From JACDAE01 sp963717195 (lineage in GTDB: Bacteria; Chloroflexota; Ktedonobacteria; Ktedonobacterales; Ktedonobacteraceae): a stretch of 64,000 bases of DNA. The position numbers and the translations under genes were made by a program. Shown here piece after piece: positions 7,954 through 16,775 of this stretch. The notes under the pieces were generated by a model. That model was not told the DNA's origin and made no database searches. It saw only the letters and a list, made by a program, of their open reading frames with translations. Numbering within the stretch: position 1 is the first letter of the stretch; the number at the start of each line of letters is the position of its first letter. The stretch spans positions 248,001 to 312,000 of the forward strand of contig CAVQVR010000006.1 in the NCBI GenBank assembly GCA_963717195.1. Reading direction: 5' to 3'.

Positions 7954-9537
7954 ATGTCGGAACAGTACGATCCCTTCCTTCCTCATCACGTAGATGAGTC
8001 GATTGAACAATTCTCTTCCACGGGTAAGCAGATACATACAGACCGGGATGCGCACCTGATCTCCGCTCTGCAGAAGCTCTATGATCCTGAGCGCGAGCGA
8101 TACCAACAGGCACTACAGCGGGTCGAAGGATCGCCTGGTAGAGCAGTATATTTCCCAGGGGAGACTCTCTGCCTGATCTTCCGACCATGCCTTTACGGGT
8201 GCCAGAGTCTAGCGGGAAGATGGAAAGTTCAACAAGGAAATTTAAAAGGAAGATTAAAAGGGAATTTAAATAGTATGGAAATAAAGCAATCTTCATCCTC
8301 TAGCTTCACAACATTTGGCGGACGCCTTAGCCTTGTGGCGATCATCCTCGTCATGCTCGGTAGCATGGTTGCAGTATTGAGCTATGTGCATCAGAGAACA
8401 ACGGGAACAGGGGGTGGGGGGACAATATCGATACCTGTTGAGAAGACAAAGCCCACGCCTACACCGAAACCAGCGCTGCCAATAGGAACGACTCTGTATA
8501 CAACTCCATCCAACACCATGGGGTTTGAAAAACTTGTCCTGGTCGCCAGATAGCAAGCGTGTGGCTTCTGCGACAGCTAGCGATGCGCAGATCTGGGATG
8601 CGACCACTGGTAAACACCTGGTGACAGTTCAGATGCCTGGCGGCACAAGCGAATGGCCATGGGGGTTGGACTGGTCACCCACGAGCCAGGAAGTGGCAAT
8701 TGCGACGAACCAGCAAGTCTTGATTGTCAATGGCAACACAGGGCACATTATACGAACCTATTCATCAAGCGCCATAGCTACGGCCAATACGACTACGACC
8801 AGTTCTTCCGGTATCTCCTATCTTACCAGCCAGTTTCCGGCAAGTGGCGGGTTTGGATATCGCGCTACAGCATGGTCGCCCGATGGTCATTTGATGGCCT
8901 CGGCTCTCTCCTCTGGTATCAATGGAGAGGTGCAGATCTGGAATACCTCAGACTGGCACTCTCAATTTCATCCTCAATGTAGGGAGCACTTATGTCGTAA
9001 GTAACATATCCTGGTCGTCTGATGGTCAATACATTGCGGCAGATGCTTACAATACTCAGGGAGGTGTAAACCCAAATCAGCCGAATAACCATGTTATCGT
9101 CTGAGAGCGTTACAACGCATCAGATAGTCTTCCAGCACACCGACTTTATGGATAGTCAGGCATCGGTTGCCTGGCAGCCTCATAGTCACAATATTGCCTT
9201 TACAGGCGCTATCTCTTCTGGCAGTACCATTATCCAGACACTTAAAATCTGGAACACGACGACTGGTAAGCAGGTAAAACAGTATGTCGGGAAAGGGAGT
9301 GATGGACTGGCCTGGTCGCCCAACGGCAAATATCTTGCCTACGGGGGTTACAGCGGCAATCCTGCTGTAAGTGCTGTGATTATCATGGATGTGGCCACTG
9401 GCAAGCCGGTTTATGCCTATAAAGGTCATAATAATCCAGTCAGTGTAATCGCCTGGTCGCCCAATGGCAAGTATATTGTTTCCGGCGAAGGAAATACGCA
9501 AGGAAATATGGTTGCTAAGGTGTGGGTGGCGGAGTAA
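7954..9537 (+). pseudogene. Anti-sigma-like membrane protein with WD40 propeller, broken by several frameshifts
   Basis: A clear AGGAGG site precedes the ATG at 7954 (MSEQYDPFLPHH). The first ~55 residues resemble N-termini of anti-sigma-like proteins paired with ECF factors, then the frame fails repeatedly. RLVEQYISQGRLSA continues in another frame at about 8135, DLPTMPLRVPESSGKM in a third at about 8180, and the membrane segment (LSLVAIILVMLGSMVAVLSYV) is back in the first frame by 8280. Further breaks lie near 8522, 8950 and 9095. Joined across breaks, the second half gives WD40 blades (NLSWSPDSKRVAS, ISWSSDGQYIAA, LAWSPNGKYLAY, IAWSPNGKYIVS). With the sigma remnant upstream, this is a dead copy of a sigma/anti-sigma sensory module. 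Confidence 0.8.
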
Positions 9538-9571
9538 TCTGACTGAGCGTTCCCGCTGACCGGATAATGCC

Positions 9572-9639
9572 GTTTCAAAAATTGATCCAGGTTCTCCTTT
9601 TGGCCCTCGGCGTCGAATATCCGGATTCATTTTTGAAAC
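9572..9639. repeat. Imperfect palindromic repeat related to the CTGTTTCAAAAAT-ended element at 49.4 kb
   Basis: Arms gtttcaaaaat (9572-9582) and atttttgaaac (9629-9639) flank about 46 bp. The same gtttcaaaaat is found at 49445-49455 inside the nest there. It lies between the 3' ends of the broken propeller gene and the lipoprotein, so it might also serve as a two-way terminator. Confidence 0.5.
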
Positions 9640-9681
9640 AGCAATATCTGGCCAGTGGGTACGCTCTACAACCACACTTCC

Positions 9682-10536
9682 CTATGCGGCCAGGCCAGGT
9701 GTGGCGACAAACCATTTGCCACCTACCCCTTGACCCGTGACATCGCCGGGAGCAGCGTCTTTTACAAAGGTGTAGAGCAGATGGCCATTGCACTCCACCT
9801 GATTGCCATTTGCATCATTCAATGTACTCAGCTTCGCAGGGAGGGGGGCGTCGGCGAGAGGCGTTCCCGAGCCTTTAGAGAGCAGTGGAGGCCACGCCTG
9901 AGCACATGCACCCGAACAGGCTAGCTTCGTTGGAGCATCCGGAGTGAAGTAGTAGAGGGTCGAACCCTGTGCATCGGTGAGAATCGTCTCCGCTTTCCCT
10001 TTCACTGTTGCTTTTGCTGTCCTGATCACGTATGAAGCCAGGTTGGGTGTGGCGACATACCATACTTTTCCCACCCCCTGCCCCGTGACATCGCCAGGAG
10101 CCGCATCTTTTATATAGGTATAGAGTAAATATCCACTGTACTCTACCTGGTTGCCATTTGCATCCTTGAGTACACTTAGAGCACCAGGAAGAGAAGTCGT
10201 ACTGGTGGGAGTGTCTGAGCCAGTAGAGAGCAGTGGAGGCCACGCCTGAGCGCACGCGCCAGTGCAGGCAAGCTTCGTCGGAGCATCCGGAGTAAAGTAA
10301 TACAATGTCAGGCCGTGTGCATCGGTGAGAATCGTCTCCGCTTTCCCATCTACTGTTGCTTGAGCAGTTTGAATGGTAGAGGTACTGGCGACTGTAGGCG
10401 TGCTTTGAGTTGATCCGCTAGTGGGCGTGCTTTGAGTTGATCCGCTACTGGAAGTGCCACCACACGCACTGGCAATGATCATCAAAACAAGTCCAGTCAC
10501 TAGAAAGAATGTGCGTTTAAGAAATGTTGTTGTCAT
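9682..10536 (-). CDS. Secreted lipoprotein with two COG4315-type repeats
   Basis: The 284-residue product begins with a lipoprotein signal ending IASAC, so Cys25 would be lipidated. A Gly/Ser/Thr linker follows, then two near-identical ~100-residue domains. Each starts with a K-AETILTDA-G-TLYYFTPDAP stretch, has LAC-GACAQAWPPLL, a NGNQVE strand, and ends LLYT-KDAAPGDVTGQGV. This is the pattern of the 'predicted lipoprotein with conserved Yx(FWY)xxD motif' family. Function is unknown; the paired Cys in CxGAC suggests a disulfide outside the cell. The near identity of the two halves points to a recent internal duplication. A GGAGG site precedes the ATG. Confidence 0.85.
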   Translation of the reverse strand: MTTTFLKRTFFLVTGLVLMIIASACGGTSSSGSTQSTPTSGSTQSTPTVASTSTIQTAQATVDGKAETILTDAHGLTLYYFTPDAPTKLACTGACAQAWPPLLSTGSDTPTSTTSLPGALSVLKDANGNQVEYSGYLLYTYIKDAAPGDVTGQGVGKVWYVATPNLASYVIRTAKATVKGKAETILTDAQGSTLYYFTPDAPTKLACSGACAQAWPPLLSKGSGTPLADAPLPAKLSTLNDANGNQVECNGHLLYTFVKDAAPGDVTGQGVGGKWFVATPGLAA

Positions 10537-11029
10537 AAGTGTCCTCCCGAATTAGAAACTGTTACCGTTTTGTGAGTACTCTATATCCACCTGGTTGCCA
10601 TGGCTGTTTTGCGCAGAGCAGGTGAATATATTACTCAAAAGATAACTGTCCTCCCTCAATAACAGTTCAATTACAGGTAACAATCAGGTAAATGGCATCG
10701 CTATAACAAGCTTTCAGAGATACCACAGCGCGGATGAGTGATACAAAGATCGTGTGTTAAATTTACGGAACGATTAGTTGCTATTGAGGCTCTATTGAGG
10801 AAGATCAGTTATCATCTAAGTAGGGATCCCGTTTACGGCGTCCGACGTGTATGGATGCATACAGATGGGCTAGCAATAACACGACGGAAGTGGAACGAAG
10901 GAGATAGTTATGTTACAATCCCGAAGAGCGCAAACCTCCGCCTTTGTTGACGAGTTTGTGCGCCAGTTGGTCGATTAAAAGGGAAAATCTCAATAACATC
11001 AATAACGAAGGACAAAAGGAACAACAACC
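10537..11029. other. Divergent intergenic region, 493 bp, nothing recognised
   Basis: This lies between the lipoprotein (minus) and the two-component operon (plus) and must hold both promoters, but I see no clear -35/-10 pair. Around 10576-10600 there is a short resemblance to the ACCTGGTTGCCAT part of the lipoprotein repeats, possibly a leftover of the duplication. Confidence 0.35.
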
Positions 11030-11698
11030 ATGGCAACGCGCGTCTTATTGGTAGATGATGATTTGCAGATTTTGCCCTTACTCCAGCGAGGTCTCGTCTT
11101 TGAGGGCTTTGAGGTATACACTGCCACCGATGGCGAGTCCGGCCTGGCTGCGGCAAAACTGTATCAACCGCATATCGTGCTGCTGGATATCGCGCTGCCT
11201 GGACCCGATGGTTTTGAAGTGTGCCGTCGCTTGCGTCTTCAAGACGATATCGCGATCATCATGCTCACGGCCCGCGACGAGGTGATGGATAAGGTGAATG
11301 CGCTCAACCTGGGGGCCGACGACTACGTACCCAAGCCTTTTGCGTTCGACGAACTGCTGGCCCGCATTCGGGCAGTGCTGCGCCGTCACAAAGTGGGAGG
11401 CGAACCTCTGGTCTATACCAACCTGGAACTCGACCAGACGACGAGAGAAGTACGGCGGGATGGCCAACTGATTGAACTTACGACTCAGGAGTACAATCTT
11501 CTGCTGTTCTTCATACGTCATCCCAGACAGGTACTGGGTCGTCAGCAGATTTTGGAGCATGTCTGGGGCTATAACACGGAGATCGATACCCACGTGCTGG
11601 AAGTGTACATTGGTCATCTGCGCCAGAAGCTTGAGGCACAGGGCGGGACGCGGCTGATCCAGACGATCCGAGGCTATGGCTACGCCTTGAGGGAATAA
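11030..11698 (+). CDS. OmpR/PhoB-family response regulator
   Basis: A 222-residue two-domain regulator. The receiver has the acidic triplet D9-D10-D11, phospho-acceptor Asp53 in HIVLLDIALPGPDG, Thr in MLTARD and Lys in VPKPFAFDELLARI. The C-terminal winged helix spans about 125-222, with the typical ELTTQEYNLLLFFIRHP start, the recognition region VLEVYIGHLRQKL and the final IRGYGYAL wing. It should bind promoter DNA as a dimer once phosphorylated by the kinase encoded 4 bp downstream. The stimulus and regulon cannot be read from sequence. An AAAGGAAC site precedes the ATG. Confidence 0.95.
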   Translation: MATRVLLVDDDLQILPLLQRGLVFEGFEVYTATDGESGLAAAKLYQPHIVLLDIALPGPDGFEVCRRLRLQDDIAIIMLTARDEVMDKVNALNLGADDYVPKPFAFDELLARIRAVLRRHKVGGEPLVYTNLELDQTTREVRRDGQLIELTTQEYNLLLFFIRHPRQVLGRQQILEHVWGYNTEIDTHVLEVYIGHLRQKLEAQGGTRLIQTIRGYGYALRE

Positions 11699-11702
11699 GC
11701 TT

Positions 11703-13076
11703 ATGTATATCCGCACACGCCTGACATTGTGGTTTCTCTTTATCCTGACACTCCTGCTGGCGGCATTCAGCATCACCATCTATCAACTCACCCATAGTCA
11801 CCTGCTCACATGGATCGACCAGGATGTACGCCAGCGAGATGCTAAAATCGAGGCCAGTATCCATCTGTGTCCGGGACAGGCAAAGCTTTGTGTGCCGCCG
11901 CTTACTGTCTTCAACGCGCCTGATATCTACCTGCAAGTGCGCAGTCAGAATGGTACAGTGCTGGCCAGTTCGGGCAATATGGAGCAACATATACTGCCTA
12001 TCTTCCATGATGCACCCGCAACGGGCCAGATAAAAGAGTTACCGGTAGACAACATGCTGCTCGTTGTCTACTGCCATCCACTGATGATCAACCATACGTT
12101 GCAGGGATACGTTATCGTAGCCCACGCCCCTCAGACGATCTACTATGCGCTGGGTCAACTGAAAAATCTGCTTATTATGGGAGTCATCGAGGCTTTCGTG
12201 ATTGTGGGCATTGTGGTCTGGCTGCTAGTACGTCAGGCGATGCGTCCCCTTGAGTCGCTGGCGATTACTGCCGCCGAGATTGCAGCTACGAAAGACCATT
12301 CCCGCCGCCTCCTGCCTCGCAAACAGAACGATGAAATTAACCGCCTGGCCCATACCATTAACGGGATGCTGCACGCACTTGAAGACGCCTATCAAGAGGT
12401 ACAAAAGGTCAACGATCTCCAGACACACTTTCTCATTGATGTTTCGCACGAGTTGCGCACGCCCCTCACAGTCATGCTCTCTTCGCTCGATCTGATTAAG
12501 AAGATGGGTGCGACGGATCGCGAGTTCCATGATAGTTCCCTGGAGCGTATGCGTATAGAGACCGAACGCATGGCGCGGATGGTAACACAATTGCTTATCC
12601 TCGCTCGCTCGGATGCAAACGTCATGGCGGCCAATGAACCTGTCCTTGTACGCGATGTGATCTCCGACCTCTGCTGCCAGAACGCGAACGAACCACGCCT
12701 GACTTGCCATAATCTGGAGTGCTTAGAAGGTGCGCTGGTCTGGGGCAATCTCGACTATTTAAAGCAACTCTTTCTGATCTTGCTGGACAATGCCTTCAAA
12801 TATACCGCTGCCAGTGGGAAGGTAGAGATTTGTGGAAGTTTGCATGAGACAACGGTCACGATCAAGGTAACTGACACAGGGATTGGTATTCCTCAGAACG
12901 ATCTGCCCATGATTTTCGAGCGCTTCTACCGGGCCGGGAATGCGCGTTTCCAATCCGGGGCCGGGCTGGGCCTTGCCATCGCGCGACGCATTACGGAGCA
13001 GCACGGCGGGAAGATTGAGGTCGAAAGCGAACCAGGGAAGGGCAGTTGCTTTATTGTTACGTTACCGGGCTTATAA
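11703..13076 (+). CDS. Sensor histidine kinase partner of the OmpR-type regulator
   Basis: A 457-residue membrane kinase. Membrane segments at about 8-27 and 156-178 enclose a ~128-residue external sensor domain containing three cysteines (CPGQAKLC, VVYCHP), which may form a disulfide. HAMP occupies about 180-233, then HisKA with the phosphorylated His249 in DVSHELRTPL, then an ATPase domain with LILLDNAFKY, DTGIGI and GAGLGLAI. It starts 4 bp after the response regulator stop, so the pair is one operon. This two-TM EnvZ/BaeS-like layout is common for envelope or metal sensing, but no ligand can be named. Confidence 0.94.
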   Translation: MYIRTRLTLWFLFILTLLLAAFSITIYQLTHSHLLTWIDQDVRQRDAKIEASIHLCPGQAKLCVPPLTVFNAPDIYLQVRSQNGTVLASSGNMEQHILPIFHDAPATGQIKELPVDNMLLVVYCHPLMINHTLQGYVIVAHAPQTIYYALGQLKNLLIMGVIEAFVIVGIVVWLLVRQAMRPLESLAITAAEIAATKDHSRRLLPRKQNDEINRLAHTINGMLHALEDAYQEVQKVNDLQTHFLIDVSHELRTPLTVMLSSLDLIKKMGATDREFHDSSLERMRIETERMARMVTQLLILARSDANVMAANEPVLVRDVISDLCCQNANEPRLTCHNLECLEGALVWGNLDYLKQLFLILLDNAFKYTAASGKVEICGSLHETTVTIKVTDTGIGIPQNDLPMIFERFYRAGNARFQSGAGLGLAIARRITEQHGGKIEVESEPGKGSCFIVTLPGL

Positions 13077-13210
13077 CACATCTCTAACCACTTGCTTTCT
13101 CTCACCATTACCCCTACAATTAACCCCAATGGTCCAGCTTTTAACAACGGGCCGTTCTATACGTTTATCTGAGTATATGGTATCAAAAATTACAAACTGG
13201 AGAAGCAAGC

Positions 13211-13583
13211 ATGGAGGTTGTTAAACACATCAGCCCGCGAGCGGAACAATTGATAAGCGAGTATGGCCTGGGGCATATACAAGTGGAGTATAGCGGAAAT
13301 TTGCTGAAGAGGGGGCTGTTTTTCCCCGCGCTTTTGCCTCAATCAAGATGGTATCAGTAAAAGCGACGAGCGTCTGCCCTGGTTGCAGATTGAGCAGGTT
13401 AGCCTGGCGAAGGAGAAGCTGACTATCAAAGAAAAAGGGGTTGCGAAAGACTGGTTCTCCATACCTGCTGCACAGGTGCGCAATATGTGCGTGCTGGACG
13501 CCCTGCTGGTGCACATCAGGGAGGATCAGGGTTTTAGCATGGACGCTTCCCCGGTGCTAATTGGCAATTTGACTGAAAGGTGA
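13211..13583 (+). pseudogene. Collapsed DUF6585-like gene (ends kept, middle lost)
   Basis: The ATG at 13211 opens SPRAEQLISEYGLGHIQVEY, like the N-terminus of DUF6585 proteins as I know them, but the frame stops after 49 residues. In a different frame from about 13308, GISKSDERLPWLQIEQ and the following KDWFSIPAAQVRNMCVLDALL match the C-terminal strand-helix of the same family. The central membrane part, over 100 residues in intact relatives, is absent. I therefore read it as one gene with an internal deletion and frame change. The frame at 13383-13583 alone has no ribosome binding site. Family assignment rests on memory of the motif pattern. Confidence 0.55.
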
Positions 13584-13627
13584 GCAATCGGTGCGAGGCA
13601 TGAGCACTGATGTGGAGTTGCCAGACT

Positions 13628-13790
13628 GTAGGGACCCGATTTATTGCGTCCAGCGATTTATCGCCGTGTCTCTGCTTCGTCAAAAACAGGGCTTCATTGG
13701 CATGGATGCAGACAAAACGGGGATCCAGGAGAAGAAGCCTCGTCCCGAGCCTGTCAATAAATTGACGGACGCGATAAATCGGGTCCCTAC
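13628..13790. mobile_element. MITE-like element (family B), copy 1
   Basis: The ends are inverted: gtagggacccgattta at 13628 and taaatcgggtccctac ending at 13790. The interior is nearly identical to the copy at 26512-26677. Similarity continues about 48 bp past the right end (to about 13838: tatttacgcattgtattgg, then gagaacct) but not past the left end, so the copied unit is larger than the inverted-repeat-bounded part. There is no transposase. Open frames across it are produced by the repeat itself. Confidence 0.85.
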
Positions 13791-13934
13791 GGTATTTACG
13801 CATTGTATTGGCTCTAAAAAGTGTCGATGAGAGAACCTTCGGCCACGACTTGCGCAAGAAAATCAACGCCAGTAGCCCTGGCGTGAGCTGCATGTCGTCG
13901 GCGAAAGGCCCGCATGAAAGGTTGCTTGAGGACG

Positions 13935-14147
13935 TTATTCCTGGCGGCTCAACCCCCAACGCTTTGCCGGCGGATAGACGTATCGGGCAATCGTCGTCGA
14001 CACCCAGCCGATACAAAAGCCGAAAAAGACCAATAGGGTGGTCTGCATGCCCTCGCTGCCCTTGATTGTCCGTATGAGTATTAGAACAATCGCCCAGGCG
14101 ATGACAAGGCCAGCGCTGTAGACCCAAAAGTTTCTGAAGCGAGGCAT
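13935..14147 (-). CDS. Small two-TM membrane protein
   Basis: A 70-residue protein with hydrophobic helices at about 8-26 (VYSAGLVIAWAIVLILI) and 35-56 (TTLLVFFGFCIGWVSTTIA), ending in a basic, proline-containing tail. I do not recognise a named family. Compact proteins of this pattern occur in soil Chloroflexota and are uncharacterised. An AGGGG stretch precedes the ATG and a good promoter with an overlapping palindrome lies ~200 bp upstream, which supports a real gene. It sits just outside the replication cassette, on the same strand but behind its own promoter. Confidence 0.6.
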   Translation of the reverse strand: MPRFRNFWVYSAGLVIAWAIVLILIRTIKGSEGMQTTLLVFFGFCIGWVSTTIARYVYPPAKRWGLSRQE

Positions 14148-14346
14148 CTTTTAACCCCTGTTCTTTATAGAAAGACACAATTAGAAAGATACTATTAGAA
14201 GGACACAATGTACAACTTCTCGTCTGTAGGAACCTTGCTGGGGGAGCGTCGCATCCTGACCTGAAGTGTCCATGTTCAGCCTGGGGTGCGGCTCTTCCCT
14301 TCCTCAGCGAAGTATTCCCCGGCTCGTCCTTGAGAATATCGCTATG

Positions 14347-14385
14347 TGTTATATTCATTATAACATATCGCAATAGTATTAGCAA
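14347..14385 (-). promoter_or_regulatory. Promoter with overlapping palindrome, for the small membrane protein gene
   Basis: On the minus strand TTGCTA (14385-14380) and TATAAT (14362-14357) are 17 bp apart, close to consensus. The arms tgttata (14347-14353) and tataaca (14359-14365) form a palindrome over the -10, a plausible operator. The rest of 14148-14485 holds nothing else I can name. Confidence 0.55.
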
Positions 14386-14485
14386 GGGCTGAACCGCCAA
14401 AAATGGGCCAGAAGAAGAACATGGTTCAGAAAGCTTCTGTCCTCTCTCCATTCAAGCAGAACCATCCTGGACACGTTCCATTTAT

Positions 14486-16357
14486 CTACCACTTTCTCCA
14501 ATACACCTCCTCCAGCACCTCCGGCAGCGGGATATGCACCACCGTCAGGTACTCGCGACAGGCCAGCATCAGCGCGTCCTGCAAAACCTGCGCGGCCTCC
14601 TTCACTGCATCCTGCGGACATTCCAGCACGATTTCATCATGGATCGTCAGTATTATGTGCACATCTGGCGGCAGGCGACGATAGAGCAGGGCCAGCGCGG
14701 ATTTGAGTATGTCGGCATTGGTGCCCTGGATAGGATGGTTTTTGGCGCTCCGTTCCGCCTCGCCACCGCGCGATTGGAGCTCGCTCTTTGTGAAAAAACG
14801 TCGGCGACCGGATAGCGATATGGCATATCCACGCATGATACCCTCTTTGCCGGATCGCGCCAGGTACGTCGAGACGGCTTTGTAGGTTGTTAGGTACGTT
14901 TGCATCAACTGTTTCGCGGTGATCAGGTCCACGCCTATACGAATGGCTAACCCCTGCGCTCCCATGCCGTACGCGAGTCCGAAGTTGATGGTCTTGGCTA
15001 TGTCGCGCGCCTTTTTGCCATTGACCAGGTGCACCTTTGGATCAATCTCCGGTGCCAGATGGAACATCAATCGCGCCGTCTCACTGTGCAGGTCCTTCCC
15101 CTCGGCGAAGAATTGCAACATGATTGGATCGCCGGAAACTTCAGCCAGGATGCGCAACTCGATATTGGAAAGGTCGGCGCTTAAAAGCTTGTATCCAGCG
15201 GGGGCGATAATGCAGCGATGGAGATCATAGGGATCGTCCTTCCCCTTCGGGCGCGGGATTTGTTGCAGGTTGGGCTCTCGACAAATGATGCGGCCAGATG
15301 CAGCTCCCAACTGGTCAAAAGTGGCATGAATACGTCCCTCAGCAGTCGCATAGGCCAGCAGGTTCTCCCCAAAGGCGCTCTCGAACTTCTCTAACGCCTT
15401 CCACTCTAACAATAATGGAATGACTTTGTGGGGCCCCGGAACCTCCTGCAATGCCTCTCTGGTGAACGCTTTCGGGCGCATTCCTAGCCTGTATAGCGCC
15501 TGCATCACCTGCTGCGTCGATGCGAGATTGATCTCGGGCGCTCGCTTCTCTCCGAACAGCGCTTCTTGCTCCGGACTAGTACGGGGCAGCACCTCTTCCA
15601 ATATCTGCTTGATCTGCTCTTCTAATGCCATCTTCTGCTTATGTCTGGATGTCAGAATATCACGCCAATGCTCACTATCCACACGCACACCATGCACCTC
15701 CATGGCGGCTATGGCTGGCAGGACGCGCTGCTCTAAGGACACCACACGCGCCAGATTATGCTGTGCTATGGCCTCTTGCTGTCGCTCATAGAGCTGATAG
15801 GGAACCTCGATATCCTGGCGCATATAGGTCAGTTGCTCCTCCGGCAACGGAGCCGCCCACGCGGACGGACGCGTATCCAGATCGATGAACCAGGAGCGCG
15901 GCTCTTTGGTGACGACGATGCCGTAGCGTTGGGCGCTGGCCTTTAGCGAGGCCGAAACATACTCCCCCATGTGCAACAATTTCTCAACGAGCATGGTATC
16001 GTAGACGCGCTTGAGCCGTACACCGAACTGCTGAGCCAGGAACGACCAGTCAAATTTCAGGTTATGTCCAATCCAGAGAATATTGTCACGCTGTAAAAGC
16101 TGTTGTAATGCCTCTCTCCACGCTTGCTGCTGCACGGGATCGGCATGATGATAGCTACGCAGGTCAATGATTGTTACGTTGCCTGGCGTTCCCACGACGA
16201 GGCTAATCACCTTGTTTGTGCGCGGATTGAGCCCGGTCGTTTCCAGGTCAAGCACGAGTCGGGTGGGTGGCACCTGGTTCCATTGTACCGCCAACGCGTG
16301 TATTTCCCGTATCCCTGCAACCGTTGGAACCCGCTTTATCGCATCCACTGATTTCAT
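14486..16357 (-). CDS. Family A DNA polymerase with 3'-5' exonuclease (phage/plasmid type)
   Basis: The 623-residue enzyme has a DnaQ-like proofreading domain and a polymerase I-type domain but no 5' nuclease, as in phage and plasmid replicases. Exonuclease motifs: Asp37/Glu39 (VLDLETTG), Asp103 (GHNLKFD), Tyr178-x3-Asp182. Polymerase motifs: A with Asp395 (SADLSNIELRIL), B with Arg451/Lys455/Tyr463 (RDIAKTINFGLAYG), C with His573-Asp574 (TIHDEIVLEC). All catalytic residues are kept, so it should be active. It ends a four-gene minus-strand replication cassette. The first ~20 residues before the exonuclease domain are encoded by what looks like a decayed repeat end, and the start overlaps the previous gene by 110 bp, so the original start may differ. 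Confidence 0.92.
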   Translation of the reverse strand: MKSVDAIKRVPTVAGIREIHALAVQWNQVPPTRLVLDLETTGLNPRTNKVISLVVGTPGNVTIIDLRSYHHADPVQQQAWREALQQLLQRDNILWIGHNLKFDWSFLAQQFGVRLKRVYDTMLVEKLLHMGEYVSASLKASAQRYGIVVTKEPRSWFIDLDTRPSAWAAPLPEEQLTYMRQDIEVPYQLYERQQEAIAQHNLARVVSLEQRVLPAIAAMEVHGVRVDSEHWRDILTSRHKQKMALEEQIKQILEEVLPRTSPEQEALFGEKRAPEINLASTQQVMQALYRLGMRPKAFTREALQEVPGPHKVIPLLLEWKALEKFESAFGENLLAYATAEGRIHATFDQLGAASGRIICREPNLQQIPRPKGKDDPYDLHRCIIAPAGYKLLSADLSNIELRILAEVSGDPIMLQFFAEGKDLHSETARLMFHLAPEIDPKVHLVNGKKARDIAKTINFGLAYGMGAQGLAIRIGVDLITAKQLMQTYLTTYKAVSTYLARSGKEGIMRGYAISLSGRRRFFTKSELQSRGGEAERSAKNHPIQGTNADILKSALALLYRRLPPDVHIILTIHDEIVLECPQDAVKEAAQVLQDALMLACREYLTVVHIPLPEVLEEVYWRKW

Positions 16358-16775
16358 CGTTCTGTACCCCCAAATCCGTACGGACCAGCTTCAGCGCGTC
16401 CTCCGTAGGGACCAGCCATGGATTGACCAACGATTGCAGACGCTCGCCCCAATGCTTCTCGCAATAGGCAACGCCCTGGTCACTATAACACGCAACTTCC
16501 GCACCACAGACACAGCACATCAGGGAGATTGCGGCCTCGGCCAGCACTTCCTGCGCGTCCACTGGTTGTACCTGGTCGGCTTCCCTCGCTTCCATGGAGC
16601 GCAGACGTTCTTCGGCAGTAAGCAGTGCCAATAAGACCGGTTTGTGCTCGACCAGGGCAGCACGGAGTTCAGGAGTGAGCGCCCCTTTCGGCCCCCTCAC
16701 CTTTAATTCGTCACCTACACATCTCAGGTGAATAGTACGCTTATGCAGTTCATTGAGCAAGTCTAAGGTGGTCAT
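16248..16775 (-). CDS. Small TubC-docking-like and zinc-finger protein of the replication cassette
   Basis: A 175-residue protein. Residues 1-52 (LLNELHKRTIHLRCVG, LKVRGPKGALTPELRAAL, HKPVLLALL) match the TubC N-terminal docking fold, known from polyketide/peptide assembly lines and also found next to primases in mobile elements. Residues about 85-108 hold CCVC and, after 17 residues, CEKHW, a probable zinc-binding site. The start overlaps the PrimPol stop as ATGA, so translation is coupled; the C-terminus overlaps the polymerase gene. In this position a protein-protein adaptor within the replisome is the natural inference, but no such role is proven. The last ~30 residues cross a decayed repeat and may not be original. 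Confidence 0.75.
   Translation of the reverse strand: MTTLDLLNELHKRTIHLRCVGDELKVRGPKGALTPELRAALVEHKPVLLALLTAEERLRSMEAREADQVQPVDAQEVLAEAAISLMCCVCGAEVACYSDQGVAYCEKHWGERLQSLVNPWLVPTEDALKLVRTDLGVQNDEISGCDKAGSNGCRDTGNTRVGGTMEPGATHPTRA
16321..16354. repeat. Decayed family B repeat end inside the polymerase N-terminus
   Basis: The bases ccgttggaacccgctttatc and following gcatcca differ from the family B end (ccgtagggacccgatttatc, gcgtcca) at only four positions over 27. It encodes part of the polymerase leader in one frame and the tail of the zinc protein in another. No partner end is visible. Confidence 0.5.

Noticed and set aside
11078..11779. 233-residue minus-strand frame opposite the OmpR-type regulator
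   Set aside because: Antisense shadow of a well-conserved gene; no start signals.
13534..14451. 305-residue minus-strand frame
   Set aside because: It runs through the MITE-like repeat (its repeat-derived part recurs at 26424-26690) and overlaps the better supported small membrane protein in another frame.
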